From Neocallimastix lanati (nom. inval.) (Eukaryota; Neocallimastigomycota; Neocallimastigomycetes; Neocallimastigales; Neocallimastigaceae), in the NCBI GenBank assembly GCA_016946835.1, contig JACVTC010000026.1:770001-834000 (forward strand): a stretch of 64,000 bases of DNA. Direction: 5' to 3'. The position numbers and the translations under genes were made by a program. This document shows positions 51,801 to 62,611 of the stretch, in pieces (within the stretch, counting starts at the first letter, position 1; each line of letters starts with the position of its first letter). The notes beneath the pieces were generated by a model, which ran no database searches, was not told the origin of the DNA, and saw only the letters and a program-made list of their open reading frames with translations.

Positions 51801-53381
51801 AAAAATTGATTCTTTTTCATTTATACATTTTAATCTATCCCATTTAACTGTCTTTTTAGGCAGAGAGAAAGAATTATCTGAATTAACTGATGAAAAACAT
51901 TTACCTTTTATTAATAAAGGTTTATGATCCGAAATGGGGGGAAAGTCAATAAAAGTACCATATGAAAGTAAATCTAACATATGATCATTGACAATCGCAT
52001 GATCTATATCAGATTCTCTATTACCTCTACTCCATGAAATTGGGGAGCCCCATAAGGGAAGAATTTTCCAATTACTAAATTTAGAGAGCAAATTACTTAA
52101 TTTCTCAGTAGGTAAATTAAAATCACCAACCAACATTGAAGGATGAGAAGAGTGACTATTTAACCAAGACAATATTTCAATTCTAGCAGCTCTAGCATGA
52201 AGGCTATGGCCACTATGAGGTACGTACACATTACCAATAGAACATTTAGTGAAATTCCAAAAATTATAAGTATACAAGGAAATAATATACTCATAAGTGT
52301 TGTTTTCAAGAGAGGCTTGACAAGAATTATGAAACCCAATATAAAGACCTCTTTTACCGGGAATTTCATTATTAGCTTTTTTGAAGAAATGTTTGTAGTT
52401 TTTTAATGATACTCGACATGGATATTTACTGCTAGAACCTGAACCATTTCCTGTTTCCTGAAAGCATAAGAAAAGTGGTTTGTACATTGAAATAAAGAAT
52501 TCAACACTGTCTTTTTTATCAAAGTTCCATCCATTAGTATTCCAACTGACACATAGAGAAAATTCTTTAACTGTATTATTATTAATATGAGTGTTATTAA
52601 TATTATTGGAATTATTATAATTGATTGAACTGAAATTTGAATTTGAATCTGAGCTTGAAACTGAATTTAAACATAAATTTGAAATTGAACTTGAACTTGT
52701 ACTTGAACTTGAACTTGAACTTGAACTTGAACTTGAACTTGTACTTGAACTTGTACTTGAACTTGAACTTGAAATTGTACTTGAACTTGGACTTGAACTT
52801 GAACTTGAACCTGTACTTGAACTTGTACTTAAACTTGTACTTGAACTTGAACTTGAGCTTGTACTTGAACTTGTACTTGAACTTGAACTTGAGCTTGTAC
52901 TTGAACTTGAACATGAATCTGTATTTGAACTTGAATTTGAATTTTGACTTGAATCTGCATTTGAATTTGAAGTAGTGAATAAGTTGATATTATAAGATGA
53001 ATTCACTTTTTCTGATAAGGCAAAATGTTTCCTTTTGAGTGAAGAAAAACTGTATTTATGATTCCTTTTGCTACAATTAATAACGTTAATTGAAGCACGT
53101 TTGAAACTATTAACAATACAATCAGTAATAGATGTTAATTCTTCTTCATTACCTACTATTTTAATTTTAAAGAATGCATCATTAAAATTAGCAATACGTT
53201 TAACTGATAAAACCTTATCATTTAATTCATTCAGAGTTTTCTTTAAATGTCTTCTCATTTTGATTTCTGGCCAAGATCGAAGTCCGCGGATAAAGAGTAG
53301 TTTCGTATTCTCCATTGGTATACCGTGGCACCTTGAACCTCTTAGAATGAAATTTTTATTTCTTATAAATTGGATTTCCAT
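48900..53381 (-). CDS. LINE polyprotein: RNA-binding-like N-terminus, APE endonuclease, reverse transcriptase, zinc knuckle
   Basis: The frame is single and intact, 1,493 residues. Residues about 20-100 (PMENTKLLFIRGLRSWPEIK...) look like an RRM-type fold such as in LINE ORF1 proteins, so ORF1 and ORF2 functions may be fused. Residues about 140-255 are Ser/Thr-only low complexity. The APE-type endonuclease spans about 275-490, with WNTNGW, CFQETG (catalytic Glu), VGDFNLP and SDHKPLL (Asp/His). The reverse transcriptase spans about 790-1065: ISIPKKGDD, FLDLKKAYDSV (first Asp, about 893), GVRQGCPLSP and GLFADDIVL (catalytic pair, about 990). A C-terminal CPCCKSNKQWISHWLIDC knuckle lies near 1300. 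I see no RNase H domain. The start Met was taken because stops precede it and the RRM-like block follows. The clade is uncertain (L1/Tx1-like or another fungal LINE). Confidence 0.92.
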   Translation of the reverse strand: MEIQFIRNKNFILRGSRCHGIPMENTKLLFIRGLRSWPEIKMRRHLKKTLNELNDKVLSVKRIANFNDAFFKIKIVGNEEELTSITDCIVNSFKRASINVINCSKRNHKYSFSSLKRKHFALSEKVNSSYNINLFTTSNSNADSSQNSNSSSNTDSCSSSSTSSSSSSSTSSSTSSSSSSSTSLSTSSSTGSSSSSSPSSSTISSSSSSTSSSTSSSSSSSSSSSSSTSSSSISNLCLNSVSSSDSNSNFSSINYNNSNNINNTHINNNTVKEFSLCVSWNTNGWNFDKKDSVEFFISMYKPLFLCFQETGNGSGSSSKYPCRVSLKNYKHFFKKANNEIPGKRGLYIGFHNSCQASLENNTYEYIISLYTYNFWNFTKCSIGNVYVPHSGHSLHARAARIEILSWLNSHSSHPSMLVGDFNLPTEKLSNLLSKFSNWKILPLWGSPISWSRGNRESDIDHAIVNDHMLDLLSYGTFIDFPPISDHKPLLIKGKCFSSVNSDNSFSLPKKTVKWDRLKCINEKESIFDNNYFSVLEEVIPDPNISIDDISKKFISTSFNIAKELNITSISEVRKSFFHMSQKIFNLQKLKMKLYKSIKRRGSYHNLDEFEELIDKYNRMCKIIHHMCNIYRKTEYQHWINTGCEYMKSHNPKKAWKWLKTTAKVDKFKNMSNSPVKDKNGKLATSTKEQLEVWHNHYKKLASSHSDINSALIEWYNKFSNGTIRYTRHNEWDINQDISIEEIREAILATPNFRASGPDGIPIEFYKALIPPDDENSVNNSSSGLNCLQKIYSRIWNGEFPSSWNEASIISIPKKGDDLSDCDNYRGISLINNGIKLISKIVSKRISEYGLKNNFIRPEQFGFRTKEECVSLFISIREICQRRKNDNKETYLAFLDLKKAYDSVPIGNILYKLDALGIRGKCYQFIKNLYLTSKASVKIDDQYSESFNIMKGVRQGCPLSPILFNLFINDIFNDVSELGIPLGESRCCGGLFADDIVLCAPSRTKLKKMLKKVNEWAKFNMMNFGINKCATMVIRPDTPLFQNKRDPTFYLAGQPIPITKCYTYLGIPFDKSLSLKPIIKLLNSKVTKALFSVSKFLSNSKIPIPFKKIIINSYVLSKVSYFAPLLGSNKTRTNNTQKLINKGLRWIAGIQKAKSFINVYSISKDLHIPPLSAKCALSQVKCFDKWKNSNCIISYLVNNIPKSRKYTWTKESRTLKRKLEKRGNNDNKIKDFYWKRDMKINSIKAEFYDKNKFEETSKFIKLCYDYPDLSYGFYWLLRARSGYRLDARIAKAAKIVDQMCPNFCPCCKSNKQWISHWLIDCPFFNHTRSKVNDKILFLYNAFYRGNLTNDIVNSNNDNSNSNNSNNYNSNNNISNSIFSNVSNSIENNVYIDSSVCEKVFNFLLGGRSINNSTREWKDLFKCQMKSGAYSDTPFLVVTAALLQSIIPIAIGQQWSLFNRFKSNRTTTTKSVNAEETVRQASRASATNEDHNFVS
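52600..52970 (-). repeat. In-frame Ser/Thr minisatellite inside the LINE gene
   Basis: A TTGAAC/TTGTAC hexamer-based array (as read on the plus strand) encodes alternating Ser and Thr on the minus strand. It maintains the LINE frame because units are multiples of 3. It generates spurious Leu-Glu, Leu-Asn and Lys-Phe frames on both strands. Confidence 0.9.
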
Positions 53382-54038
53382 AATAGTAATAAAAAACTAA
53401 AAATTAATAACTAAAAAAAAAAAAATAAAAAAAAGTCAATTTTTATTATAAAGTCTTGAGTATAATGAGAATTGTAATAATTTTATATCTTTTTGGAGTA
53501 AATAATTTCGATAATTAGTAGTTTGTTGAATGATTGAAAAATAATTTGATTTAGCACTTTTTTCAGTATATTATTTAAATTGAATATCATAAAGTATTTA
53601 ATGACTAAGATTGAATTGATGAAATAAAATGGCACAAAATTAGTAAAGAGTTAAATAAATTACTACAAGATTTAGAGTGAATCAATCTCTTACAACGTGA
53701 TACATGAAATATAAAGTTGAAATACAATTGAATACAATAGATTCTTACATGAGAATAGTAATACTACATGAAAATAGAAATACAATGAAAATGTATTACT
53801 AATTCTTGGGTGTAACTTATTTAACAATGTTCCAAAAATGCACCATTATATTCCGCAGTGAGTGTTCACCAGAAAAATTTTACCAATAACATTACCATTG
53901 CGCATAATGTTATTAATTAACACAAAATATAACTTTACTACTATTTTGCACCAGTACTGTGGATCTACTTTATAAGAGTAAAGTTAATTCCCCTTGCAGG
54001 CGATTTAAATACATAAATCGAGTACACCCCTGCTCGGG

Positions 54039-54146
54039 AAAAAAAAAAAATTAAAAAATAAGTAAATAAATAAATAAAATAAAAAAATAAAATAAAATTT
54101 AATAAATAAATAAAACATGAATATCTAAAATCATTCTTATCATTCT

Positions 54147-54187
<41 letters not shown>

Positions 54188-54211
54188 TAATAATAAATAA
54201 TATTAATATAA

Positions 54212-54246
<35 letters not shown>

Positions 54247-54627
54247 AAAATAAACTCATATTTTTTATAAGTGTATAAATAAACTCAGAAAAAAGTTTAT
54301 AGGTAAAGTACATAGGCAATGAACCTCCCAAATTATATGATTTCTTTTTTAAAAGGGAATTCTTATTCTAGATTATCTGAAATAAAAAAAAAATATATAT
54401 ATTTTTATAAACCCTTTTAAATAATTCTTTACATTAATAATTAATTATAAATTCCCTTTAAACATTTACACCAATTTCACAAACAACTAAATAAAAAAAA
54501 ACTTTAAATTAACGCAAATTTATATAATACTAAATATTTAATTTTAATTTGATAAATGCTATATTTATCAAAAATGCAGACTTTATTATAATTGCATTTT
54601 TTATAAAGAATATTACATTCAATACAT
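54039..54627. other. Intergenic region between LINE and RPL5
   Basis: This is the 3' flank of RPL5. It contains AATA (54150-54200) and AAAT (54205-54250) microsatellites and an A-rich segment. There are no genes. Polyadenylation-type AATAAA words are too frequent here to choose one. Confidence 0.6.
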
Positions 54628-55683
54628 TTATTCGAATTTTCTTTCGAAAGCAGCAATCTTTTGTCTGATACGGTCCTTTCTTTGCTTGAGGTTGCGCTTT
54701 TGGCTCTTGAACTTCTTGAGTTGAGCCTTTTGTTCTTCGGTAAGTGGAGTACGTTCCTTCTTAACAAATTCTGGGTTGGCACGAATCTTCTTGTGAGCTT
54801 CAGCGTACATACCTTCAAGATCGTCAGCAGAAACACCAGCAGCAATGAATCTAGAAAATTGCTTCTTGTACTTTTCTTCATCTTCTTCTTCAAGAGTACG
54901 CATGTATTCAGCAACATGTTGACCGAAGATGTAGTCTCTAAGAACTTCAGCATCAAGACTCTTTTCTTCAGAATCGTAACCTGGGAATCTGGTTTCACTG
55001 TGTGGAACAAGAACACCACCATCAGCAGCACCCTTCATAACAGCGAAGACCTTACTACCAGTAGTAGTACGTCTGAGACCGACATCAAGGAAGGCCTTGA
55101 ATGGACGTGGACCTTCTTCGTTTTCTTCGACTTCATAGTGTTCACCATTAGCTTCAGTAACACCTTCGTACTTAGTGTCAAGACCGAGCTTCTTAAGAAC
55201 ACGACGAGCGGCAAGGAGACCAGTAGCGTAAGCAGCAGCCCAGTTAGTTAAACCAACCTTAATACCGTAGTTTGGTAATTCATGAGCATATGCAGCAGAA
55301 AGAATGTAATCACCTTCAATCTTAGAGTAAACGAATTGAGCAATGATATCGGTGTTGGTGAAACGAACGACAAGTCTGTACTTTGGAGAGTTGTACTTGT
55401 TCTTGGCTTGAGTAACTAATCTCTTACGAGCATAGTAATCAGTTTTACCCTCTAAAAAGAATTAAAATTTAATATATTATTATTTATAATATATCATTCC
55501 TCATATCAATATACTTTTTTTTAAATTAATACATACCACGTCTTCTTCTGTACTTAACTTGGTAACGCTTGAAGTAAGCCTTGTTCTTGACAGTCTTGAC
55601 GAAAACCTATAAAATTATTCAATCAATTAATAAATTGCAAATTTTCATAATTAACTCTATAATACACATTAATAATTTACCAT
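54628..55683 (-). CDS. RPL5: 60S ribosomal protein L5 (uL18)
   Basis: The model is complement(join(54628..55451,55537..55606,55681..55683)), 298 residues. The start codon ATG alone forms the first coding exon, followed at once by GTAAAT. The protein begins [36 protein letters not shown]. It contains the family blocks [50 protein letters not shown] and [14 protein letters not shown]. Length and block order match eukaryotic uL18, which carries 5S rRNA into the 60S central protuberance. The C-terminal tail is Lys/Arg-rich. It uses more C-ending codons than its neighbours, as expected of a highly expressed gene. It is divergent from RPL14, with 271 bp between the two start codons. Confidence 0.98.
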
Positions 55684-55954
55684 TTTTTATAATTATATGA
55701 AAGAGAGAGATTTTAAATTATTAAAGTTCTGAATATATTTATTTAATGTTACAATAAATATAAATGACCAATCATATTTTAATTAATCTTTTGAATAAAT
55801 AGAACTTGAATATGATTGGTTAATTAAAGATTCATTTGAATATAGTGTAGTTGGATTCAAGATCCATATAATTCTGCCTCTTTCAGATCTTCCTCAATTT
55901 TTTATACAGAGGGGTAATTTTGTAAATTTATAAAACAAAGTTAATATTTTGAAC
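55684..55954. promoter_or_regulatory. Bidirectional RPL5/RPL14 promoter with inverted CCAAT pair
   Basis: The 271 bp between the two start codons contain ACCAATCATATT (55767-55778) and its exact reverse complement AATATGATTGGT (55809-55820), each followed by AATTAA-type sequence. CCAAT-type motifs facing both genes at equal sites would suit co-regulation of two 60S protein genes. The motif assignment is by eye only. Confidence 0.6.
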
Positions 55955-56701
55955 ATGGTTGAGGTATAAAAAAAAAGATATGAATAATTCTTTTTTCATA
56001 TTTATTATTCTTTTTTTCTTTTTGAAGTTTTGTGTATTTGATAAAAGGTTATTTTATGTAATTTTTTTTATTATATAATTGAACGTTAAATCTAACATAT
56101 GATAAATGAATGATCTTTAATTTAATACAGTTTAAGAAGATTGTCGAAGTTGGTCGTGTTGTTATGATCACTTATGGTCCAGATGCCGGTAAATTAGCCG
56201 TCATTGTTGATATCATTGATCATGGCAGAGTAAATATTATTAATATTGATGGATGAGCTAATGAATACACATATATTAAAAATATTATAATTTGTTATGT
56301 AAATAATATAGGCTTTAATTGATGGTCCAACTACAAACGTTCCACGTCAAGCTATGTCTTTCAAGCGTCTTAACATTACTGGTGTTAAGGTAGCCAACCT
56401 TCCACGTGGTGCTCGTTCCCCAGTAGTTGCTAAGCGTCTTGCTGACCAAAAGACTGTTGAAGTTTTCAACAAAACTTCCTTTGCTAAGAAGATTGCTGCT
56501 AGAAACATTAGAGCTACTCTTAGCGATTTCGACCGTTTCAAGCTTATGATCGCCAAGAAACAAGTAAGATAAAGTAAATTATTAATGAAGTAGAAATAAG
56601 TAATAAAAATTAATACAATATTTTTTAAATTACTTAAAATTTTAAAATAGCGCCGCAATGTTATTAACCGTGAATTTGCTAAGCTTAAGAAGCAAAACTA
56701 G
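55955..56701 (+). CDS. RPL14: 60S ribosomal protein L14 (eL14)
   Basis: The model is join(55955..55963,56131..56229,56312..56563,56651..56701), 136 residues. The first coding exon is three codons (MVE). The N-terminal KOW/SH3-like part reads [33 protein letters not shown], then [24 protein letters not shown], both diagnostic of eL14. The C-terminal half is basic and helical ([30 protein letters not shown]) and ends [16 protein letters not shown]. Length matches fungal eL14. All introns are GT-AG. The gene shares its promoter with RPL5 and has the same C-rich codon choice. Confidence 0.98.
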
Positions 56702-56995
56702 ATTAATAAAAGAAATTGCCCTTAAATAAATTTACAATAAAAATTATATTGGAAAAATAATAATATTGTTTATATATTGTTTAATATATTTATTAATATT
56801 TGTGTGTGTTAATTTTATTTACAATTATTAAAGTTTTACAAGTTGATAGTTAATAACAGTAATGAAATACAGGAAAATTAATAATGAAATTTATTTATAT
56901 AGATTTCTTAATAAATCAATAAATAGAAAAAATGCAAATTAATTTCAATTAATTTCAGTTTCGATAATATATATTAATTTTTTTTAAAACTTTAT

Positions 56996-59900
56996 TTATA
57001 ATTTTTTATTATAACAATTAAAATGAACAATCTTTCCATCTATAGTTCTAATAAAACATTTATCAATAATTTCATTATTACATTGAGAGCATTTTGTATT
57101 ATTATCAATTATTAATGGTGAACTTTCCTCCAGATATTTAGCTAAAGTATATTTAACCTATAAATAATAAGTTTTATAAATTAGAATCGTAAAAATAACA
57201 TTTAAAAAATATGTATATAATTACATTCTCATTTTCTCCTTTAACGATATTTTTAACAATTTTTGTTTGTTGTTCAATGTGAACATTATTTCTTATTGAG
57301 CGTGATAAAAAGTTATTTAGCATGTTTAATGACCAATGAAGTGGGATTATATCTAATACTTCTTTTAATGAGAGCTCTTGATAACACGTATTTAATACTT
57401 TTATTATTTTTGGTGCTAATAAATCTCTATTATCCATTTTCATATATAATCTAAGTAATATTAAATATAATGATTCATTTTTTTTTTGTACTGAATTTAA
57501 AAATAGATTTGATGATGTGAATGAGGAATTTCTAATTTGATTATTAGAATCATTGATTTCAAAATTAGAATTTATTGGAGTTTTTGTATTAATATTTTGT
57601 TTTTCCCATTTTTTTTTATTACCATGACAGTATTCTTCAGCACCAATATAATCATTTAATTGATACAATAGTATTTTCAAAGCTTTTTCATGTTCAAATG
57701 ACTAATATTAAATAAAGTATTATTTATAGGAGTTAATTTTTTTTTTTACCTATTTTTGATTAAATAATTTTTTAAAATTACCTTCGAGAATAAATAAACT
57801 TTTTCAATCAATAATATAGTATATTGATCTAATTTTTTGAGTAATTCATTTGAATTACAATATTCTGAATTTTGAATAAAATCGATAAATTTTAATCTGC
57901 AACTAACAATTTCATTTTCTTTTTTAGTTTTTAAAAATGTAATATAAGATATGTTTTCTGAAATTTTATGAAATTCTTGGTCTATTTAAATAAATAAAAT
58001 TTATTTGTTAATACATTTATATTTATATTTATATTTATATTTATATCATTTGTTTTTTTTTAAAAAATTTTTTTTATTTTACCGATCTCCTCAAATATAT
58101 CTCTAGAAGATTCTATATATCTTATAATAGATTCAATAAACTTTAGACCTAATTTTGTATGGAAAGTAGAATTCTTATTTATTTATGTATAAATATTTAA
58201 AATTTATGTTAGGAAAATTCTTGGATTAATAAATAATTATTAATATATTTTGTAAGTTACTTCAATTTTTAAATCTTTTATTAGATGTTCTAAATAAACT
58301 AATGTTGCATCATTCCAATGATGTTCTAAATAATTAACAACACTATTGGGATCAAGACTATTATTTTTTTCTGAAGTAAATATCTTTATAAATTAATGTT
58401 AATAAATAAATAAAATAATAAAATTATTAATGGCGTTTAATTATTTTAATTAAAAAAAAAAAAAAAAAAAAAACCTTTGCTCCTAAATGCTGATCTTCAT
58501 TTAAAATCCATTTAGCATATTTCCAAACCAGTTCTTTATCATCGACATTTGAGAGAAAATCGACAATATAATTTAAACCAGGAAAATCGGGGTCTTCTAA
58601 TTGTTTTGATTCAATTCTATATTAATTTTTTTTTTTTTTTAAATAAAAAATAACAATAATAATAATAATTTAAAATAAATAAATATAAATTTATAGATAA
58701 ATGGATAGATAGATAGATACTTAAATATAATTAAATAATTAAATAATTACTTAATCCAAATATTTAATGCTTTTTGTTGTAACCCTTTAGATTCATATAA
58801 TAAGCCCATTGCATAGTATTTCTATTAATATTTTTAATGTAAATATAATAAAATAATTAATCATTATACAAAAAAAGTATTTAAAAAAAAAAATAAATCA
58901 AGTCTAGTTTACATTTTTTTTCTTTAATACTTCGATAGATTCTTCAATACTACAATGATTTTCATCTTTAATTAAATTATATAATTTTTTATCATTACTT
59001 TCAACATATAATTTTAAAAGTGTTGTATCAATTTCCTTTAATTTTGAACAATAATAATTGTAATATAAAATTTAATATATTTTTTTTTAAAAATATTATA
59101 TATTATATATATATATATCAATATTAAATTCTTAATTTATTTGCCTGTTTTTTCCCTGAAGAGATTTTGTTTTTACGAGCATATTTTAAATATTTCATAA
59201 GCATATTTTTTGCATTTTCATAAAATGCTTGAGAAAATGATTCTTTTGTACTTTCATCAATATCTTTATAATTTTTATCTAGATTTCTTTTAACTAATTA
59301 ATTTTATTAGTTTAAGTAATAAAAAATAAAATTATATATATAATTATTATATATTATATATTTATATATTTATATTTACTTATAGAATTAATGGAGTTAG
59401 GAATTAACTCATTATTTTCAAATTTTGTTGGGGATGTTACAAGCGATGATACTCTATATTCATCGAATAAATTTATGAGATTTATCGGATTAACATTTCC
59501 TTTTTGAAAATATTCTAGTGCATCATCAAATAATGTTTCATTCATTAATACATAACCAGCATCTCTATAATTTTGTCTTAATTTTGCTTCCTGTATATTA
59601 ATTAATTTTCAAAACTTAATATTACATATACATATTACTTTATTTTACTTTATTTATTTCATATAAATTTATTTATATTACTTTGATTTCAGTTTGATAT
59701 TCTTCTTTTAAAATATCATGATCTAATAAAAATAATGCATAGTTTATATATTTTTCATTCATCATTTCTTTTAGCTATTTTTAATAATAAAATATAAAGA
59801 TAAATGCATAAATAAATAATTTTAAATAATTATATTAATTTAAGTTAATATATATTTACTTGAAAATCAATTGGTTTCATTGTTAATGCATATAATTTAC

Positions 59901-61696
59901 TATTTGAATATAATAATACTTTTGCATTTAAATTTTTTGAATCATTTTTTTGTTCATTATTATTAAATATTAGTTTTGCATTTGTAATTTGATATTGTTG
60001 TATCTCTCTCGGAATATGAATAGTTTGAATTAATTTTTGATCTAATATATTATGAACAGCTAGTGTATTATCATCCATTAGTGCTAGCATATACGGATAT
60101 TGAAATGCTAAAGTAATTTACATAATATCTTATTATTAATAATAAAGTCAATGTCATTTTTTATAATTTAAGGCTAAAAATATTACCTATTGAATTAGGA
60201 TAGTATTGCCATTGTAATGTTCCTAGAAATTTATTTATTATTTATATTAAAAAAAAATATTGCATGATAAATATCTATATATATAAATATAAATACCTCT
60301 TGTTGCATCTCCTTTTGATGAAATAAACACCCCTAATCCCATTCGTAATTTTAAAAATTAAAAATAAAAACTTACTAAACTTGATAATATAATTATAAAT
60401 AATATTTTAAATATAAAAAGGATATCTTGTGCAGTTGAAGTGACGAACATAAATTCATTTTCATCTAATGTATCTATTAATGGTTTACCATATGTTTGAT
60501 TATATGAAAATAACGATATACTTTCCCCATTAGTAATATCATATATATTATATGATGTATTGTCAGCAATACAAACTTTATTACTAAAACATCTCATTTT
60601 TATAATATTTGAATAATTATGTGGAAGTTCCTAAAAGGATGTAATAAACGCATTATTTAATTATAAATTATTGTTGTCATTTTATTTTTATTATGTGGTT
60701 ATTATAATTATAATTATTATTATTTTTATTATTACAAAAAAATATATATATAATATAAATTACTATTTATATGTATTATTACCATTAGTTGATGTACTCC
60801 ATGGTCAAAATTAATATATTCAATAGAATACTTTTTAGCAACACAAATTTGAAGATTCGATGAAATTGCTTCATTAGTACATACATTTAAAACATTTTTA
60901 ATTGGACTAATTTTATTTGAAGCAATATTATTTAAAGATTTTGAATCAAGAAATATAATTGTATTATCTAAATAATAATAGTTAGGAAATAAAAACAAAA
61001 TAATAATAATAATAATAATAAATATATATGTATACTTTATACTTAAATAAAGGGGAAAAAAAATAAATTACCACATAATACAAGAAGAATTGATTCTGAA
61101 GGTATTATAATTAATTTATTAATTGGTTTCTTATCTGATATATTTTTCCTTTGAATAAAACGACATTCACTTTTATAATAAATAAAAGAATTATTATTGA
61201 ATTTCTAATTATATAATAAATAATAATTAAGAATAATAAAATAATAGTAAAAACAATAATATAAATTAATAATTTCAATCTTTACCTTGCAATAATTATA
61301 ATATTTACAATAATAATATTTATTATATCAACAAAATTATTTATAACTTCAAAAACAATAACAATAATAATGAAATATATCATACTTACATTTTCATTAT
61401 TTGGGTATTTATTAATTGTATAATGTAATATACTCCCATCAGATGTACCAATATATATATTTTTATCTGTTAGAATTTAAATAGATTAATAAATAGATGA
61501 AATAATGGAATATACGAAATAAAGCAAAAAAATAAATAAATATACCCCAAGATTCAATATATTCAATTTGGGTATTTGAGTTTGCTTGAACATCATTACG
61601 TATAGCAAATAAACTATTTCGTATTCCAGTTTTTTCTAATGGAATTTTGTCAATTAGTTCAATTAAAGAAAATGGTTCATTTTTTGGTACTAACAT
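56996..61696 (-). CDS. Vps39/TGFBRAP1 (Vam6/Vps3)-family HOPS/CORVET tethering subunit, about 19 exons
   Basis: Exons, 5' to 3': 61696-61546, 61466-61390, 61204-61072, 60967-60783, 60630-about 60383, about 60330-60297, 60222-60187, 60107-59860, 59774-59682, 59590-59380, 59293-59145, 59035-58913, 58821-58751, 58616-58475, 58383-58261, 58173-58083, 57981-57782, 57701-57225, 57157-56996. All phases close except the exon 5/6 junction, which I could not settle. The N-terminus is a CNH-type beta-propeller (YIGTSDGSILHYTI, GVFISSKGDATRGTLQW, PYMLALMDDNTLAVHN). The middle is helical, with clathrin-repeat-like segments (RDAGYVLMNETLFDDALEYF, IDTTLLKLYVESND). The C-terminus is the Vps39-domain-2 zinc finger KCSQCNNEII...VHFNC. 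These proteins bridge Rab GTPases to SNARE-driven fusion at endosome or vacuole. GTSDG..LHY leans to TGFBRAP1/Vps3, but Vps39 is not excluded. Confidence 0.85.
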
Positions 61697-62611
61697 TTAT
61701 ATATTTTTATTATTAAATTGATTTAATTGTTTTATTTTTTATTTTATTTTTTTTTTTTTTATATTTATATAATATTTTTATTTTTATTTTTATTTTATTG
61801 AAGTAATATAACAATTATTTTCTTTTTAAATATCTTATTTTAAAATAATTGATTATATTTGATAATTTATTATTATTAATTAATTAACACTTTTTTACAA
61901 ATGACAAATTACTTTAATTAAATATTCATAATCATAACCATTTTTTTATATAATATAAATATATTTATTTTTATCTGTAATATAAAAAAAATTTAAGTCA
62001 TTACAATAATTAACATTTTTATAAATATTAAATATATTAATTAATTAATTAATTAATTAATTAATTAATTAATATATTTAATAATACTTAATAGAAAAAA
62101 AAAAAAAAAAAAAAACTACATTTAATTATTATAAAAATAAAAATACATTTTATGGTAATAATAATATATAAATATCTAAATACAAAAAGTATATAAAAAT
62201 ATTATAATTTTATATACTTTTTGTATTTAGATATATTTATTATATAATATTTTTACCCTTTATTCAATAATATCAAACCATATTAAAAAATATATTATAT
62301 AATTATTTTATTTTATTTTATTTTATCAATCTATATTCTATTTCATTTATTAATTTTATATTATTATATTTCATTTCATTTTACTTTATTTAATTATATT
62401 GTATTTTTGTTTTTTTAATGATATTTTATATTTTATATTTTATATTTTAATTTTTTTTTTTTTTTAATTCTAAGATATTTACTTCTACATATATATATTA
62501 ATTAATATACTTAATTCATATAGTAAAATTAAGAATTTAAATAATATCATTTTACTAACATTCAATGAATATTATAAATAATTATATATATAATATAAAA
62601 TGTTATATAAC
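61697..62611. other. Intergenic region upstream of the Vps39-like gene
   Basis: It contains a TTAA array (62037-62072), the long perfect hairpin at 62172-62234, and T-runs and ATTTT repeats. No coding signal is seen; it must hold the Vps39-like promoter and the 3' end of the UBAC2-like transcript. Confidence 0.6.
62172..62234. repeat. Perfect 27-bp hairpin with 9-nt loop
   Basis: Arms 62172-62198 and 62208-62234 are exact reverse complements (core CTAAATACAAAAAGTATAT), separated by nine A/T bases. It could be a transcript hairpin, a fold-back element or a cruciform site. Confidence 0.95.

Larger units (their letters stand above)
48636..54038 (-). mobile_element. Apparently full-length LINE (non-LTR retrotransposon)
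   Basis: The element lies on the minus strand. The poly-A tail is the 26-nt T-run at 48636-48661. A 3' untranslated region (48662-48899) follows, then one intact 1,493-codon frame, then a 5' leader of about 657 bp (53382-54038) that starts CCCGAGCAGGGGTGTACTC in element orientation. Both flanks carry an A-run followed by TTAA (48615-48635 and 54039-54054), a possible target duplication but of low information. The element is visibly richer in G+C than its surroundings. The open frame and defined ends suggest a recent insertion that may still be active. Confidence 0.85.

Noticed and set aside
52160-53400. Several frames (Leu-Glu, Leu-Asn, Lys-Phe repeats and others) over the LINE gene
   Set aside because: All overlap the intact LINE frame and come from its Ser/Thr minisatellite or antisense reading.
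48615-54054. A-run plus TTAA as a target duplication of the full-length LINE
   Set aside because: Matches on both sides but is too simple to distinguish from background; kept only as a possibility.
54504-55251. Alternative frames across RPL5 and, at 56315-56658, antisense frames across RPL14
   Set aside because: The conserved ribosomal proteins occupy the other frame or strand, with better codon use and splice consistency.
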